Assembly: GCA_943330705.2 (NCBI GenBank)
Contig: CALQIT020000024.1
Span: 1 to 33,784 of the forward strand
DNA: 33,784 nucleotides
DNA from: Streptomyces griseus
Lineage (GTDB): Bacteria > Bdellovibrionota > Bdellovibrionia > Bdellovibrionales > Bdellovibrionaceae
Direction: 5' to 3'
In this document: piece by piece, positions 24,531-31,651 of the stretch
Numbering within the stretch: the first letter of the stretch is position 1
Layout: the number at the start of each line of letters is the position of its first letter
Made by a program: the position numbers and the translations under genes
The notes under the pieces: model-generated
What the model was told of the DNA's origin: nothing
The model's input: only the letters and a program-made list of their open reading frames with translations
The model's database searches: none

Positions 24531-24898
24531 GCCAAGATCCTAAGCACGACCTCAAGTTGGTTCAGCAGCTTTGCAAATCCGGTGATCTTGAAAGAATTTG
24601 GTTCTCGGCAACGTCTAGATCAATCGTAAAGGTTATCGAGACCTATTCGGGGACTGAGTCGTTAAAAAGTTATGAAGAAGCCGTTCGGTTTATTTTAGAA
24701 GGTCTTCAATCTTTGCAACCTGATGATTTTGTCCAGAGGGTATCGCAGTGGGGTGCAGTTGCTGATGTGTATGGTTTAAGGTTTGATCAAAGATCGTGGT
24801 ATGTGAAGTTTATTTTTGAAAATGGAGTGTTGGAGCAGATTTCCTTTCATCCACCAGAGAAAAGTCTTACGACTGTGTCGGGAAAAGTTTTGTCTTAG
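24527..24898 (+). CDS. MqsR-like mRNA-cleaving toxin (type II toxin-antitoxin)
   Basis: 123 residues. The order and spacing of helices and strands follow MqsR of E. coli: H-D-L-K-L-V-Q-Q-L-C-K-S-G, then V-R-F-I-L-E-G-L, D-D-F-V-Q-R-V, A-D-V-Y, W-Y-V-K-F-I-F and Q-I-S-F-H. MqsR is a RelE-fold ribonuclease cutting mainly at GCU in mRNA. Of its catalytic residues, the Tyr (Tyr92) is kept, but by my eye alignment the Lys of F-Y-K-S is Gln70 and the Gln of W-Q-D-V-Y is Ala79, so specificity or activity may differ. Followed by a zinc-finger/HTH antitoxin, the MqsRA gene order. ATG is chosen because it aligns with the MqsR N-terminus; no ribosome site precedes it. Confidence 0.7.
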   Translation: MSQDPKHDLKLVQQLCKSGDLERIWFSATSRSIVKVIETYSGTESLKSYEEAVRFILEGLQSLQPDDFVQRVSQWGAVADVYGLRFDQRSWYVKFIFENGVLEQISFHPPEKSLTTVSGKVLS

Positions 24899-24931
24899 AG
24901 GTAACTATAATTTTAAGGAGACCAGTGCGTT

Positions 24932-25363
24932 ATGGCACAGCCAAAAAAATGCGGAAATTGTGGGTCAGAAAAAATTAAAAAGATCGATAAAAGCAGTTTA
25001 ACTCTGCCTTGGCGAGATTATCCGGCAGTTTTAATGTCTCAGCCGGTAAGCGGTTTGAAATGTGAAAGCTGCGGCGAGCTAATTTTAAATGCGACCCAAG
25101 GAAAAGATTTGGATGCAAAGATTGAGGCTTCCATTGTTGAAGCTGTGCAAAGTTATTTAGCCTTAATTTTACAACGCGAAAAGTGTGAACAAAAAGATAT
25201 TGCCGCTCATTTAGGGGTCAGCCCTGAGTATTTGTCAGAAATTAAAAGCGGTCGAAAGCTTCCCAAGTTTCAGACCTTTAATTTTTTAAAAACCTTGGCC
25301 TGTGATGCAAATTCTTTTAAAGTTTCAGATCCAAAGTATCAGCCAAAACGAGTCACGGCATAA
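24932..25363 (+). CDS. MqsA-like antitoxin with zinc finger and HTH domain
   Basis: 143 residues, close to MqsA. The N-terminal YgiT-type zinc finger has C-G-N-C (Cys7, Cys10) and C-E-S-C (Cys44, Cys47). The C-terminal XRE-type helix-turn-helix (about 80-125) contains Q-K-D-I-A-A-H-L-G-V-S-P-E-Y-L-S-E-I-K-S, which would bind operator DNA. In this family the antitoxin binds the toxin and represses its own operon. AAGGAG precedes the ATG by about 11 bases, 33 bases after the toxin stop. The palindromes at 24471-24510 are the probable operators. Confidence 0.85.
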   Translation: MAQPKKCGNCGSEKIKKIDKSSLTLPWRDYPAVLMSQPVSGLKCESCGELILNATQGKDLDAKIEASIVEAVQSYLALILQREKCEQKDIAAHLGVSPEYLSEIKSGRKLPKFQTFNFLKTLACDANSFKVSDPKYQPKRVTA

Positions 25364-25376
25364 ATTGGGTACAAGC

Positions 25377-25532
25377 TTAATGTCCAGCCCATTTCCTTAG
25401 ACTCTCGATTGCTTCTTTTTCATCATATGTTAAGTATTTCAGCCGTCTTAGGGTCAAGACGGGCGCCCCTGCACTTAATTGTTGTTCTTCTGATCCGCCT
25501 GTGGGCAGAATAAAAGCGGGCAAGTTGGCCAT
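25377..25532 (-). CDS. 51-residue frame, possible small protein or gene remnant
   Basis: The frame ends at TAA (25379-25377), 13 bases from the convergent antitoxin stop. It encodes protein-like sequence (for example T-L-R-R-L-K-Y-L-T-Y-D-E-K-E-A-I-E-S-L-R-K-W). The ATG read from 25532 has no ribosome site, and the same frame is open and protein-like for another 14 codons upstream without any start codon before a TAG. That suggests the 3' remnant of a longer gene cut by the divergent gene at 25569. No family recognised. Confidence 0.25.
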   Translation of the reverse strand: MANLPAFILPTGGSEEQQLSAGAPVLTLRRLKYLTYDEKEAIESLRKWAGH

Positions 25533-25568
25533 GTCAATTGCCAGGTCAACTACCAGGACGGGGGATTT

Positions 25569-26402
25569 TTGAGTCTAACGAAATCATTCTTAATATTCTT
25601 TATTTTTGCCTTCTTGAGCTTGCCGAGTTTGCAGGCCTCGGCCGAAGAAGTTTTGGTCATCTCCGATATAGACGATACCCTAAAGATCTCCCATGTCCTT
25701 GATCCTCTCGATGTCATTGCCAATGGACTAAGAACCGATAGCTATTTTCTTGGAACGAACTTGGTTCTTGAAAAACTTATGCAGCAGAATTCGCAGGCTA
25801 AGCTTTATTATGTTAGCAATGCGGTTCGCTGGATGATGAATGGCCGCCATGAAAAATTTATTTTAGAAAATCACTTTCCTCGAGGGGAAGTGCTGCTGCG
25901 CGAATCCCTATCGGAGAAAAATTTTAAGCTCGAAATGATTGGCACTTTGGTGCGTCGGCATACCCCTCAGGTTTTGATCTTAGTCGGCGACAACGGGGAA
26001 AAAGATGCCCTTATTTACGAGGCCATTCGGCTGCAGTTTCCGAAACTTCGCGTGCTGACAGCAATCCACCTGGTTTATTCCACCCAGTGGGGCGATCAGG
26101 TGGGGCAGCCCTTACGGCCGGGTCAGCGCTCTTGGGTTACGGCCATTGATCTGGCAAAAATTTGGAAAAAAGAAGGCTTTTTGGATTCGGCTGCGCTTAA
26201 CGAACTTGGTGGCCGCCTGACCATGATGATGCTGGGTCAGAATATGAATTCAGCTCATGGTGCAATTGCTTTTCCGAAGTGGATGGATTGCAGAGACGTT
26301 TTTTCCCAGCCATTACAGCCCAACCCAGAAAAATTTGTTTGGGCTCGAGCCTATTCAGATCTTATGCTTGAACGATGCTTGAGTTCTTTTGATGGAGCCT
26401 AG
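25569..26402 (+). CDS. Secreted App1-type phosphatase (DUF2183 family)
   Basis: 277 residues from a TTG start with GGGGGA upstream; no ATG or GTG is available before the conserved core. Signal peptide about 1-25 (F-L-I-F-F-I-F-A-F-L, cleavage after A-S-A). The core has D-I-D-D-T-L-K (Asp33, Asp35, Thr37), the DxDxT haloacid-dehalogenase motif, then Y-Y-V-S-N-A-V and L-V-G-D-N-G-E-K-D, matching the App1 catalytic domain (yeast App1 is a phosphatidate phosphatase). Probably a periplasmic or secreted phosphatase, perhaps on lipid phosphates. Overlaps the next gene by about 11 bases. Confidence 0.82.
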   Translation: MSLTKSFLIFFIFAFLSLPSLQASAEEVLVISDIDDTLKISHVLDPLDVIANGLRTDSYFLGTNLVLEKLMQQNSQAKLYYVSNAVRWMMNGRHEKFILENHFPRGEVLLRESLSEKNFKLEMIGTLVRRHTPQVLILVGDNGEKDALIYEAIRLQFPKLRVLTAIHLVYSTQWGDQVGQPLRPGQRSWVTAIDLAKIWKKEGFLDSAALNELGGRLTMMMLGQNMNSAHGAIAFPKWMDCRDVFSQPLQPNPEKFVWARAYSDLMLERCLSSFDGA

Positions 26403-27204
26403 TTCTTTTCCCGAGCTCTATCAGCATCTGTTCCCGAGCGAAATTCTAAAATTTCACCTGCCTGAGACCAAAGCAACCTGCGATCGCTGCGCCATGCAGC
26501 CCGGACGAACTCGGACAAAAATTACTTACCGCTCGGATTTAAAATGTTGCACCTACGAGCCCTTTTTGCCAAATTTCTATGTTGGAGCTCTGCTTTCGTC
26601 GAAGCTGACTTCTGATTTAGGAAGAAAAACCCTTGTCGAAAAAATTGAAAAACGAAAATATGCACTACCCATCGGAATGGTGGCTGCGGTTCGATTTCAA
26701 ATTGAATTTAATCAGCGGCGGGTCGGGGAGTTCGGAAATCGCGAAGATTGGCTTTGCCCCTATTACAACCGTGCCCAACAAAACTGCGGAATTCATCAAT
26801 ACCGGGGCTCTGTCTGCATTAGTTTTTTCTGTAAATCGGTTGCGGGTCGACCGGGCTTGTCTTATTGGCAGCAAGTGCAAAATTACCTAAGTTATGTAGA
26901 GATGGCCTTGCTTGAAGAAGCCCTGGTTCAACTTGATTTTTCGCCCCGGCAAATGAGCGATTTGTTGGATTATGTAAACCGCAGCGAAGGAACTGCCGCG
27001 GAAAGAAAAACCTGGTCGCTACCAGAGGCCAAGGCCCGGAAGTTGTGGAATGGGTATTATGACGAGCAAGAAAACTTCTACAAAAAGTGCTACCAATTTG
27101 TTTTGTCGCTGACTAAAAAACAATTTCGCGAAGCCCTCGGCGAGCAGGGCCAGCAATTGCAAGAAACTCTGTTAAAGACCCAGCAACGACTTGAAATTAA
27201 GTAA
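26392..27204 (+). CDS. Eight-cysteine cluster protein (YkgJ-like)
   Basis: 270 residues from ATG at 26392 (TTG at 26389 is also possible), inside the end of the phosphatase gene. Eight cysteines stand in the pattern C-D-R-C (30, 33), C-C (52, 53), and C122, C132, C142, C147 in a segment including R-G-S-V-C-I-S-F-F-C. The C-x-x-C plus C-C spacing resembles YkgJ-family cysteine-cluster proteins, predicted to bind Zn or an Fe-S cluster. No signal peptide. The coupling to a secreted phosphatase gene is unexplained. Function unknown. Confidence 0.7.
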   Translation: MEPSSFPELYQHLFPSEILKFHLPETKATCDRCAMQPGRTRTKITYRSDLKCCTYEPFLPNFYVGALLSSKLTSDLGRKTLVEKIEKRKYALPIGMVAAVRFQIEFNQRRVGEFGNREDWLCPYYNRAQQNCGIHQYRGSVCISFFCKSVAGRPGLSYWQQVQNYLSYVEMALLEEALVQLDFSPRQMSDLLDYVNRSEGTAAERKTWSLPEAKARKLWNGYYDEQENFYKKCYQFVLSLTKKQFREALGEQGQQLQETLLKTQQRLEIK

Positions 27205-27621
27205 GTCGACGAACGGCGGCGTCCATTCGCCATTGAATTAGTCTCATTCTGCCGAGGTTCAGTTTGCCTATTGCTATAGAACTTAAAGAAGCCAGCTCAA
27301 GCTTATAAACCCGACGGTTCCTAGCTCTGCAATGGGTGTCGTCGTACCGGCACTTGTCGACTGGGTGAAGTTATAGGACCTAGTTTCAAGATTAAGATAG
27401 AAATCTGAACTTATGGCTCCGCCAAGTCCCTGCAGCTGGCTTCCTTGCTGTTGTCCGCGATTGTATCCGATAGTTGGGCGTCGAGCAAAATGAGGCGACA
27501 ACAGATGCTACGTCTGCTGCCCTGTCTTCGTTGTGCGGCGCACAACTATTTGTGGAGTAAAGCATTTCAAAAAATTAGAGACCTCTTTACAATGACAAGC
27601 TTAGCGAAAGGTCAAAGTTAG
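27205..27621. other. Intergenic stretch with a beta-barrel remnant and a hairpin
   Basis: No intact gene. It holds the minus-strand remnant at 27283-27501 and a hairpin GTTGTGC-GGC-GCACAAC at 27530-27546, lacking a T-tract, about 75 bases before sufE. Nothing else was recognised. Confidence 0.5.
27283..27501 (-). pseudogene. Possible 3' remnant of an outer-membrane beta-barrel gene
   Basis: A 72-codon minus-strand frame without a credible ribosome site. The sequence has barrel-like alternation, for example S-S-D-F-Y-L-N-L-E-T-R-S-Y-N-F and a last strand T-V-G-F-I-S-L-S-W-L-L at the stop. This looks like the final strands of an outer-membrane protein whose 5' part is missing. No matching upstream part is present. 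Confidence 0.35.
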
Positions 27622-28083
27622 GTGAATGGAATAGATAATCCAAAGAAAACGACCCTGCTCGAACGACAAAATAGCCTGGTTGCCGAGTTTGCGAGTCTGG
27701 CCAGTTGGGAAGATCGTTACAAAAGGATCATCGCCATTGGCAAAGCTTTACCCGATCTGCCGGAGTCCCTTAGAACCGAAGCCGCCAAAGTGAAGGGATG
27801 TCAGTCTCAGGTATGGCTGCATGCGAAGTTAGATGCAAATGGGAATATGGATTTACAAGGGGACAGTGACGCCTTGCTGGTAAAAGGAATCGTCGGGCTT
27901 TTATTAAGAATTTATTCTGGAGTAAATCCTGAAGAGGTTTTGGTTACTCCGCCCGATTTCATTAAGGCCATTGGTTTTGAGGGGAATCTTTCCCCATCAA
28001 GGTCAAATGGACTTTTTTCGATGATTAAGCAGATTCAATTATTTGCACAAGCCTTTGTTATGATTAAAAAAAGTAAGCGTTAA
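27622..28083 (+). CDS. sufE: SufE-family sulfur-acceptor protein
   Basis: 153 residues from GTG. SufE accepts persulfide sulfur from the cysteine desulfurase SufS for Fe-S cluster building. The active cysteine is Cys60 in V-K-G-C-Q-S-Q-V-W-L. Upstream, W-E-D-R-Y-K-R-I-I-A-I-G-K-A-L and later P-P-D-F-I-K-A-I-G are family hallmarks. No SufS or other suf genes are adjacent. AAAGG lies about ten bases before the start. Convergent with the methyltransferase gene, 16 bases apart. Confidence 0.92.
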   Translation: MNGIDNPKKTTLLERQNSLVAEFASLASWEDRYKRIIAIGKALPDLPESLRTEAAKVKGCQSQVWLHAKLDANGNMDLQGDSDALLVKGIVGLLLRIYSGVNPEEVLVTPPDFIKAIGFEGNLSPSRSNGLFSMIKQIQLFAQAFVMIKKSKR

Positions 28084-28099
28084 AAATCCTACGAATAGT

Positions 28100-29404
28100 T
28101 TATTGCGGCTTTGTTTTTCTGAAGACCCAAGCCGTAATGCCTTCGCAGGATTTAGCATCTGCATTTTCCCAAGAAGAATATTCTGGACTTTGGCCATCCA
28201 ATTGCGCGCTTATGTTTGCAATTTCTTGCGGGTCGACACTGCACACAGAGATAATCAAAATTGAGTTTGCATCATTCAGGCGTTGCCTGAGCTCTTGAAT
28301 AATCGCTGCTTGAAGTGGTTTGACTTCGTCGACTCGTTTTCCGGGATCTTCAGAAATAATGTCAGGTCGCGAGTGAAGGGTGCCAAGCCCTGAACAAGGA
28401 AGATCCGCAATCACCCAGTCAAAGTGCTCAGGAATTCGACCACGGCCCTCAATGGCCTGTGAGGAGGCGGGTGAGGAGGCCGCTTCGCCCCACGAAATAG
28501 CTTCGACTTGCACCAGCTCATTCAATTTCCATTGTTCAAGGTTTTCGCGCAACAGACTTAGGCGCGAGTTTTTGGCGTCGGTTGCGATGACTTTTTCTGG
28601 AAGTGTCAGTTGGTTCTTATCGATGTTTAGCAAAGTAAGTGCGGCAATCAATTTGCCCCCGGGTGCAGCGCAGGCATCTAAAAGGCTCCATGCGCCTGAA
28701 GAATTCGTAGGGCTTTTTTGGTGCTGCTTAAGAATTTTCCCGTGACACCATTTTGCAAAACCCCACGAGCCAAGATCCATTGCCTGGATTTTTTCACCGC
28801 GAGTTTTGGCCGCCAAAAAATCAAGCATCGAGATGGATTCGAAAAACTGACCTTTGTCATCAAAAGCACTTAGTCCCCCCTCGGGGCGAAGGCTGATCAG
28901 TTGTCCAGTTTTTTTGGCGGCGTTGGAGTTTTCCCCCCAGCGCTGCAAAAGCCTTGGGCCCAGCAGAATTTGCGGTCGCAGTTCCACTTCGTCTTTCAGC
29001 GCTTCAAGCCTGCGTGTTACTCCTCGAAAGAAGGCGTTGGATAGACCAGCGGTTTTAGCGCCAAATTGCCAGCGTGCGACCTCGACGGCCTCTGATACCA
29101 ATGTCGAAATCGGGGTTTTTGTCCGGGTTAACAGGGCTGCAAATACGACCTGAAAAAGGTCTTTCAGCTCCCGTGGTTCCAGGTTTGGTTTTTTTAAAAA
29201 TTCGCCAAGCTCGCGCTGGAAAAGATGGGTGTAACGATAGCCCATTAGGATCAGATCCAAGGTTCCGGCCGAGACTTCTTTTTGCGAACGGGCATCGTCA
29301 AGCAAAGTATCCAGAGTCAGAGCCCAAGTTCTTTTTCGATGCAACCGATGTTCGGGCATGAACTCGAGGGCCGTTTTGATTGATTCTTGCAGGTTCGAAG
29401 CCAT
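28100..29404 (-). CDS. RsmB/Sun-family rRNA (cytosine-5) methyltransferase, diverged
   Basis: 434 residues from the ATG read from 29404, chosen because AAGGA precedes it and an upstream in-frame ATG (29518) lies within yebC. An N-terminal NusB-like helical domain (about 1-140) precedes a Rossmann methyltransferase. The SAM motif is L-D-A-C-A-A-P-G-G-K (242-251). Motif IV is D-L-P-C-S-G-L-G (Cys337) and the catalytic motif VI I-S-V-C-S-V (Cys388). The usual Q-D-x-A-S motif is replaced by A-M-D-L-G-S, and R-R-H-P-D by H-S-R-P-D, so it is a divergent member and the target cytosine is uncertain. Lies 64 bases downstream of yebC. Confidence 0.88.
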   Translation of the reverse strand: MASNLQESIKTALEFMPEHRLHRKRTWALTLDTLLDDARSQKEVSAGTLDLILMGYRYTHLFQRELGEFLKKPNLEPRELKDLFQVVFAALLTRTKTPISTLVSEAVEVARWQFGAKTAGLSNAFFRGVTRRLEALKDEVELRPQILLGPRLLQRWGENSNAAKKTGQLISLRPEGGLSAFDDKGQFFESISMLDFLAAKTRGEKIQAMDLGSWGFAKWCHGKILKQHQKSPTNSSGAWSLLDACAAPGGKLIAALTLLNIDKNQLTLPEKVIATDAKNSRLSLLRENLEQWKLNELVQVEAISWGEAASSPASSQAIEGRGRIPEHFDWVIADLPCSGLGTLHSRPDIISEDPGKRVDEVKPLQAAIIQELRQRLNDANSILIISVCSVDPQEIANISAQLDGQSPEYSSWENADAKSCEGITAWVFRKTKPQ

Positions 29405-29468
29405 TCTCGCTGTCCTTTCACGGATTTGCCAGGGGAAGTCTGTCAGCGTGGGCAATTGCTTAGGACAA

Positions 29469-30173
29469 TTAATCGCGGATTGTTGCGTAAACCCGGTGCG
29501 TGTCATCGTGATCATCAAGCTCTGCTAGGAAGTCATGAACTTCTTTGCGCTGAGCCTCTGACAACTCGGTTATGTTTTTTGCCTTGTAGGAAAGCTCCGC
29601 CGTGGAAATTGTCCAGCCTCGATTTTGCAGAGCCTTGCGCGTGTCTTCTAGGGATTCAATGGTGGTGTAAAAGGAAAACCCCTCGTCGTTGGCGATAACT
29701 TCGTTAGCGCCGGCTTCGATGGCCTCTTCTTCAGGATCAAATTTTCCCGTTTTGTTGCCTTCAAGAAGTCCCACGTGTTCAAACATCCAAGCGACACTTC
29801 CGGTTTCGCCCATATTACCGCCGTTAGATCTGAAAGCCAGGCGAATATCTGGGGCAGTCCGATTGCGATTGTCAGTTTGGCATTCAACGATAACGCCAAC
29901 ACCGTGGGGTCCGTAACCTTCGTAAGCGACTTCTTCAATCTCTGCCGCATCAGTTAGCAGCCCAGCTCCCTTTTTCAAGGCGCGCTCGATGGTTTCATTC
30001 GGACATTGATTTTTCTTTGCGGCCTCGATGGCCATTCGTAGACGGGCATTGGTCAAAGGGTCGGGGCCACCAAGGCGGGCCGCAACTGAGATCTCGCGGG
30101 CAAACTTAGTAAACATGGCTCCTTTTTTTTGAGCATTTTCCGTCTTCGCCGTATTTTTCCAACCCTTACCCAT
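29469..30173 (-). CDS. yebC: YebC/PmpR-family protein
   Basis: 234 residues, normal length, with a strong GGAGGGG ribosome site. It begins M-G-K-G-W-K-N and continues K-K-G-A-M-F-T-K-F-A-R-E-I and A-A-R-L-G-G-P-D-P-L-T-N, family hallmarks; Y-E-G-Y-G-P-H-G-V-G-V marks the second domain. YebC proteins have been described as DNA-binding regulators and more recently as translation factors that relieve ribosome stalling. Co-transcribed with the methyltransferase is likely. A palindromic element lies upstream at 30198-30219. Confidence 0.95.
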   Translation of the reverse strand: MGKGWKNTAKTENAQKKGAMFTKFAREISVAARLGGPDPLTNARLRMAIEAAKKNQCPNETIERALKKGAGLLTDAAEIEEVAYEGYGPHGVGVIVECQTDNRNRTAPDIRLAFRSNGGNMGETGSVAWMFEHVGLLEGNKTGKFDPEEEAIEAGANEVIANDEGFSFYTTIESLEDTRKALQNRGWTISTAELSYKAKNITELSEAQRKEVHDFLAELDDHDDTHRVYATIRD

Positions 30174-30711
30174 GGCCCCTCCTTCATCACTATTAATCTA
30201 AGTGATATCACTTAGTGATTTATCTTAGCCGCCTAGCTTAGCGATTTTGCCAAGGAATTGTCACCGAAGAAAATTGAATGCACTAGGCCGCATCCGACGG
30301 ACAATAACCACAGGCCGCGGATCCCTTTCCACAAGCGCAAGCAACACAGCTAGCAGTGGACCAGCTTCTTCAATACCTGCCTCTAGGACCAGATTCAGGC
30401 GTCAGTGTTGTTGCGGCGGCGGTCCATGCTACTTTGCTGACCACCTCCAGAATCTCTGAAATCATCGAAAGTCTAAATCCTTAGATATTGGTCTTTATTG
30501 CGAACGTTTCAGATTAAGAAAGTCGCAAATTTAGAATTTCCTTTTAAGTTGAACTTGGCTAATTTGGGCGAAGGGGGAAGACTTGAGCTAAGACCTAAAC
30601 TCCACATCGAATTTTTTTAGCATCACGAGTGTTCATTGATGGACCAAGAACCCTTCGTGTTCGCAAGGCGAGAAAGCTGCGCACGAATTTTTTGCGCCTT
30701 TTGTTCTCGGC
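30174..30711. other. About 540 bases with no confident intact gene
   Basis: Contains the yebC leader with the palindromes at 30198-30219. A plus-strand frame at 30308-30484 (59 codons) encodes a protein-like stretch with Y-L-P-L-G-P-D-S-G-V-S-V-V but has no ATG or ribosome site. The 30-residue stub after the AbiEi gene ends at 30623. Nothing else recognised. Confidence 0.45.
30198..30219. promoter_or_regulatory. Overlapping palindromes upstream of yebC, candidate operator
   Basis: CTAAGTGATATCACTTAG (30198-30215) is a perfect 18-base palindrome. It overlaps a second one, ATCACTTAGTGAT (30207-30219), giving three AGTGAT half-sites in alternating orientation within 22 bases. It lies 25 bases upstream of the yebC start. 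The binding protein is unknown. Confidence 0.5.
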
Positions 30712-30715
30712 TCAT
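30623..30715 (-). pseudogene. 30-residue stub coupled to the AbiEi gene, possible toxin remnant
   Basis: The ATG read from 30715 overlaps the AbiEi stop (ATGA), the arrangement used by AbiEi/AbiEii pairs. It encodes a basic 30-residue peptide (I-R-A-Q-L-S-R-L-A-N within it) and then a TGA. I-R-A-x-L-x-x-L-A near the start is reminiscent of AbiEii nucleotidyltransferase N-termini. No toxin domain follows in any frame. A truncated toxin or a small unrelated protein. Confidence 0.35.
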
Positions 30716-31281
30716 GTGAGGGCCTGCAAGTAAGGTAGAACGAGTTCATCAGCATCAAGCTTTGTCGCCATATCCATGATTTTGCTTGCTGTAGTTAGTT
30801 TTTCTTTCAAGGCTTTCTTCAAGGCTTCGATTCCTAGGTTACCAAACTTTTTCTTCAGTTTGATGGCATCAACGATTGTGCGCTCAAGGCTTGTGATCTG
30901 GTAGCCGTCGGCTTTAACAATTCCAATCTTCCAATTCGGATTACGACTACGGTAGAGTCTAATGTCCTTATGGTAAGATCTGCCATCGGCATTGACGAGC
31001 AGCCATGTTTGCTTAGGGATTTCGTCCGTCAAGTTATATTGCGAAAGTGCTGACATTAGACAAACTGCCGACTTCCCCTTTATGCGCTTAATTGCTGCGC
31101 GGTAAAGACTTTCATTGTCCAAATCTAGGTTGGGCAGTTGATAGACTCCGCGACCAATTCGCAGCAGTTTATCTTCTTTGATGAGGGCCTCTAGCACATT
31201 ACGGGAGATGCCGAGACGTTCAAGATCTTTTCTTGTGATCGGAGAGTCTCCAATCTTGTTGAGATTATGCCTTCCAGCCAT
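30712..31281 (-). CDS. AbiEi-type antitoxin / transcriptional regulator (type IV toxin-antitoxin family)
   Basis: 189 residues. The N-terminal winged helix (about 14-60) has T-R-K-D-L-E-R-L-G-I-S-R and L-L-R-I-G-R-G-V-Y-Q-L-P, the typical AbiEi start. The C-terminal domain includes C-L-M-S-A-L-S-Q-Y-N-L-T and S-L-E-R-T-I-V-D-A-I. AbiEi proteins repress their own operon and neutralise the nucleotidyltransferase toxin AbiEii. No AbiEii is present, only a stub. The inverted repeat at 31290-31317, just upstream, is the likely autoregulatory site. An orphan regulator is the simplest reading. Confidence 0.8.
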   Translation of the reverse strand: MAGRHNLNKIGDSPITRKDLERLGISRNVLEALIKEDKLLRIGRGVYQLPNLDLDNESLYRAAIKRIKGKSAVCLMSALSQYNLTDEIPKQTWLLVNADGRSYHKDIRLYRSRNPNWKIGIVKADGYQITSLERTIVDAIKLKKKFGNLGIEALKKALKEKLTTASKIMDMATKLDADELVLPYLQALT

Positions 31282-31289
31282 AAGACAAA

Positions 31290-31317
31290 GTTACCACAAT
31301 TTTAAAAATGTGGCAAC
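31290..31317. promoter_or_regulatory. Inverted repeat upstream of the AbiEi gene, candidate operator
   Basis: Left arm GTTACCACA (31290-31298) and right arm TGTGGCAAC (31309-31317) match at eight of nine positions around a 10-base AT-rich centre. It begins nine bases upstream of the start codon. AbiEi antitoxins are known to bind inverted repeats in their promoters. Confidence 0.6.
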
Positions 31318-31371
31318 TTTTGCATATTTAGTCTAGGGAAATGTAGACGTCTTAAGTAGTTACAGTATGTT

Positions 31372-31527
31372 ATGGGCATACGCTCAGTGTCTCAAATGGA
31401 GATAGAGCATAGGCCACGGCCTAAAAATCAAGTTTGCCGCCAGTGGATAACTTTAGAAATTGAAAGGTCAAATTTGACAATGAAATCTGAAATTGAGAAA
31501 ACTAAACCAGAAAAATCAAAAAAATAA
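31372..31527 (+). CDS. Possible 51-residue charged protein
   Basis: An open frame from ATG at 31372 to TAA at 31525-31527, which overlaps another ATG (TAATG). The peptide is highly charged and Lys/Glu rich at its C-terminus. No ribosome site precedes the ATG. It fills the otherwise empty stretch 31318-31651, where I see nothing else. May be chance. Confidence 0.15.
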   Translation: MGIRSVSQMEIEHRPRPKNQVCRQWITLEIERSNLTMKSEIEKTKPEKSKK

Positions 31528-31651
31528 TGTCAATTCAGGAACTCAAGCTCCGAACTGGCGCTAATAAAAAGACCAGGCAAAATTTGGCGGGGCTCTACGT
31601 TGGTCGTATCTCTTCTGAGTCACTCAGACTTAGGCCTGGCTGTGTGCTGCA

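Noticed and set aside
28380-29698. Several plus-strand frames opposite the methyltransferase and yebC genes
   Set aside because: They lie entirely antisense to recognised conserved genes and show no motifs.
30308-30484. 59-codon plus-strand frame with protein-like sequence
   Set aside because: No ATG, no ribosome site and preceded directly by a stop; mentioned only as content of the intergenic stretch.
30610-30715. Possible intrinsic terminator after the AbiEi gene
   Set aside because: Stems are short and the T-tract is on the wrong side for the minus-strand transcript.
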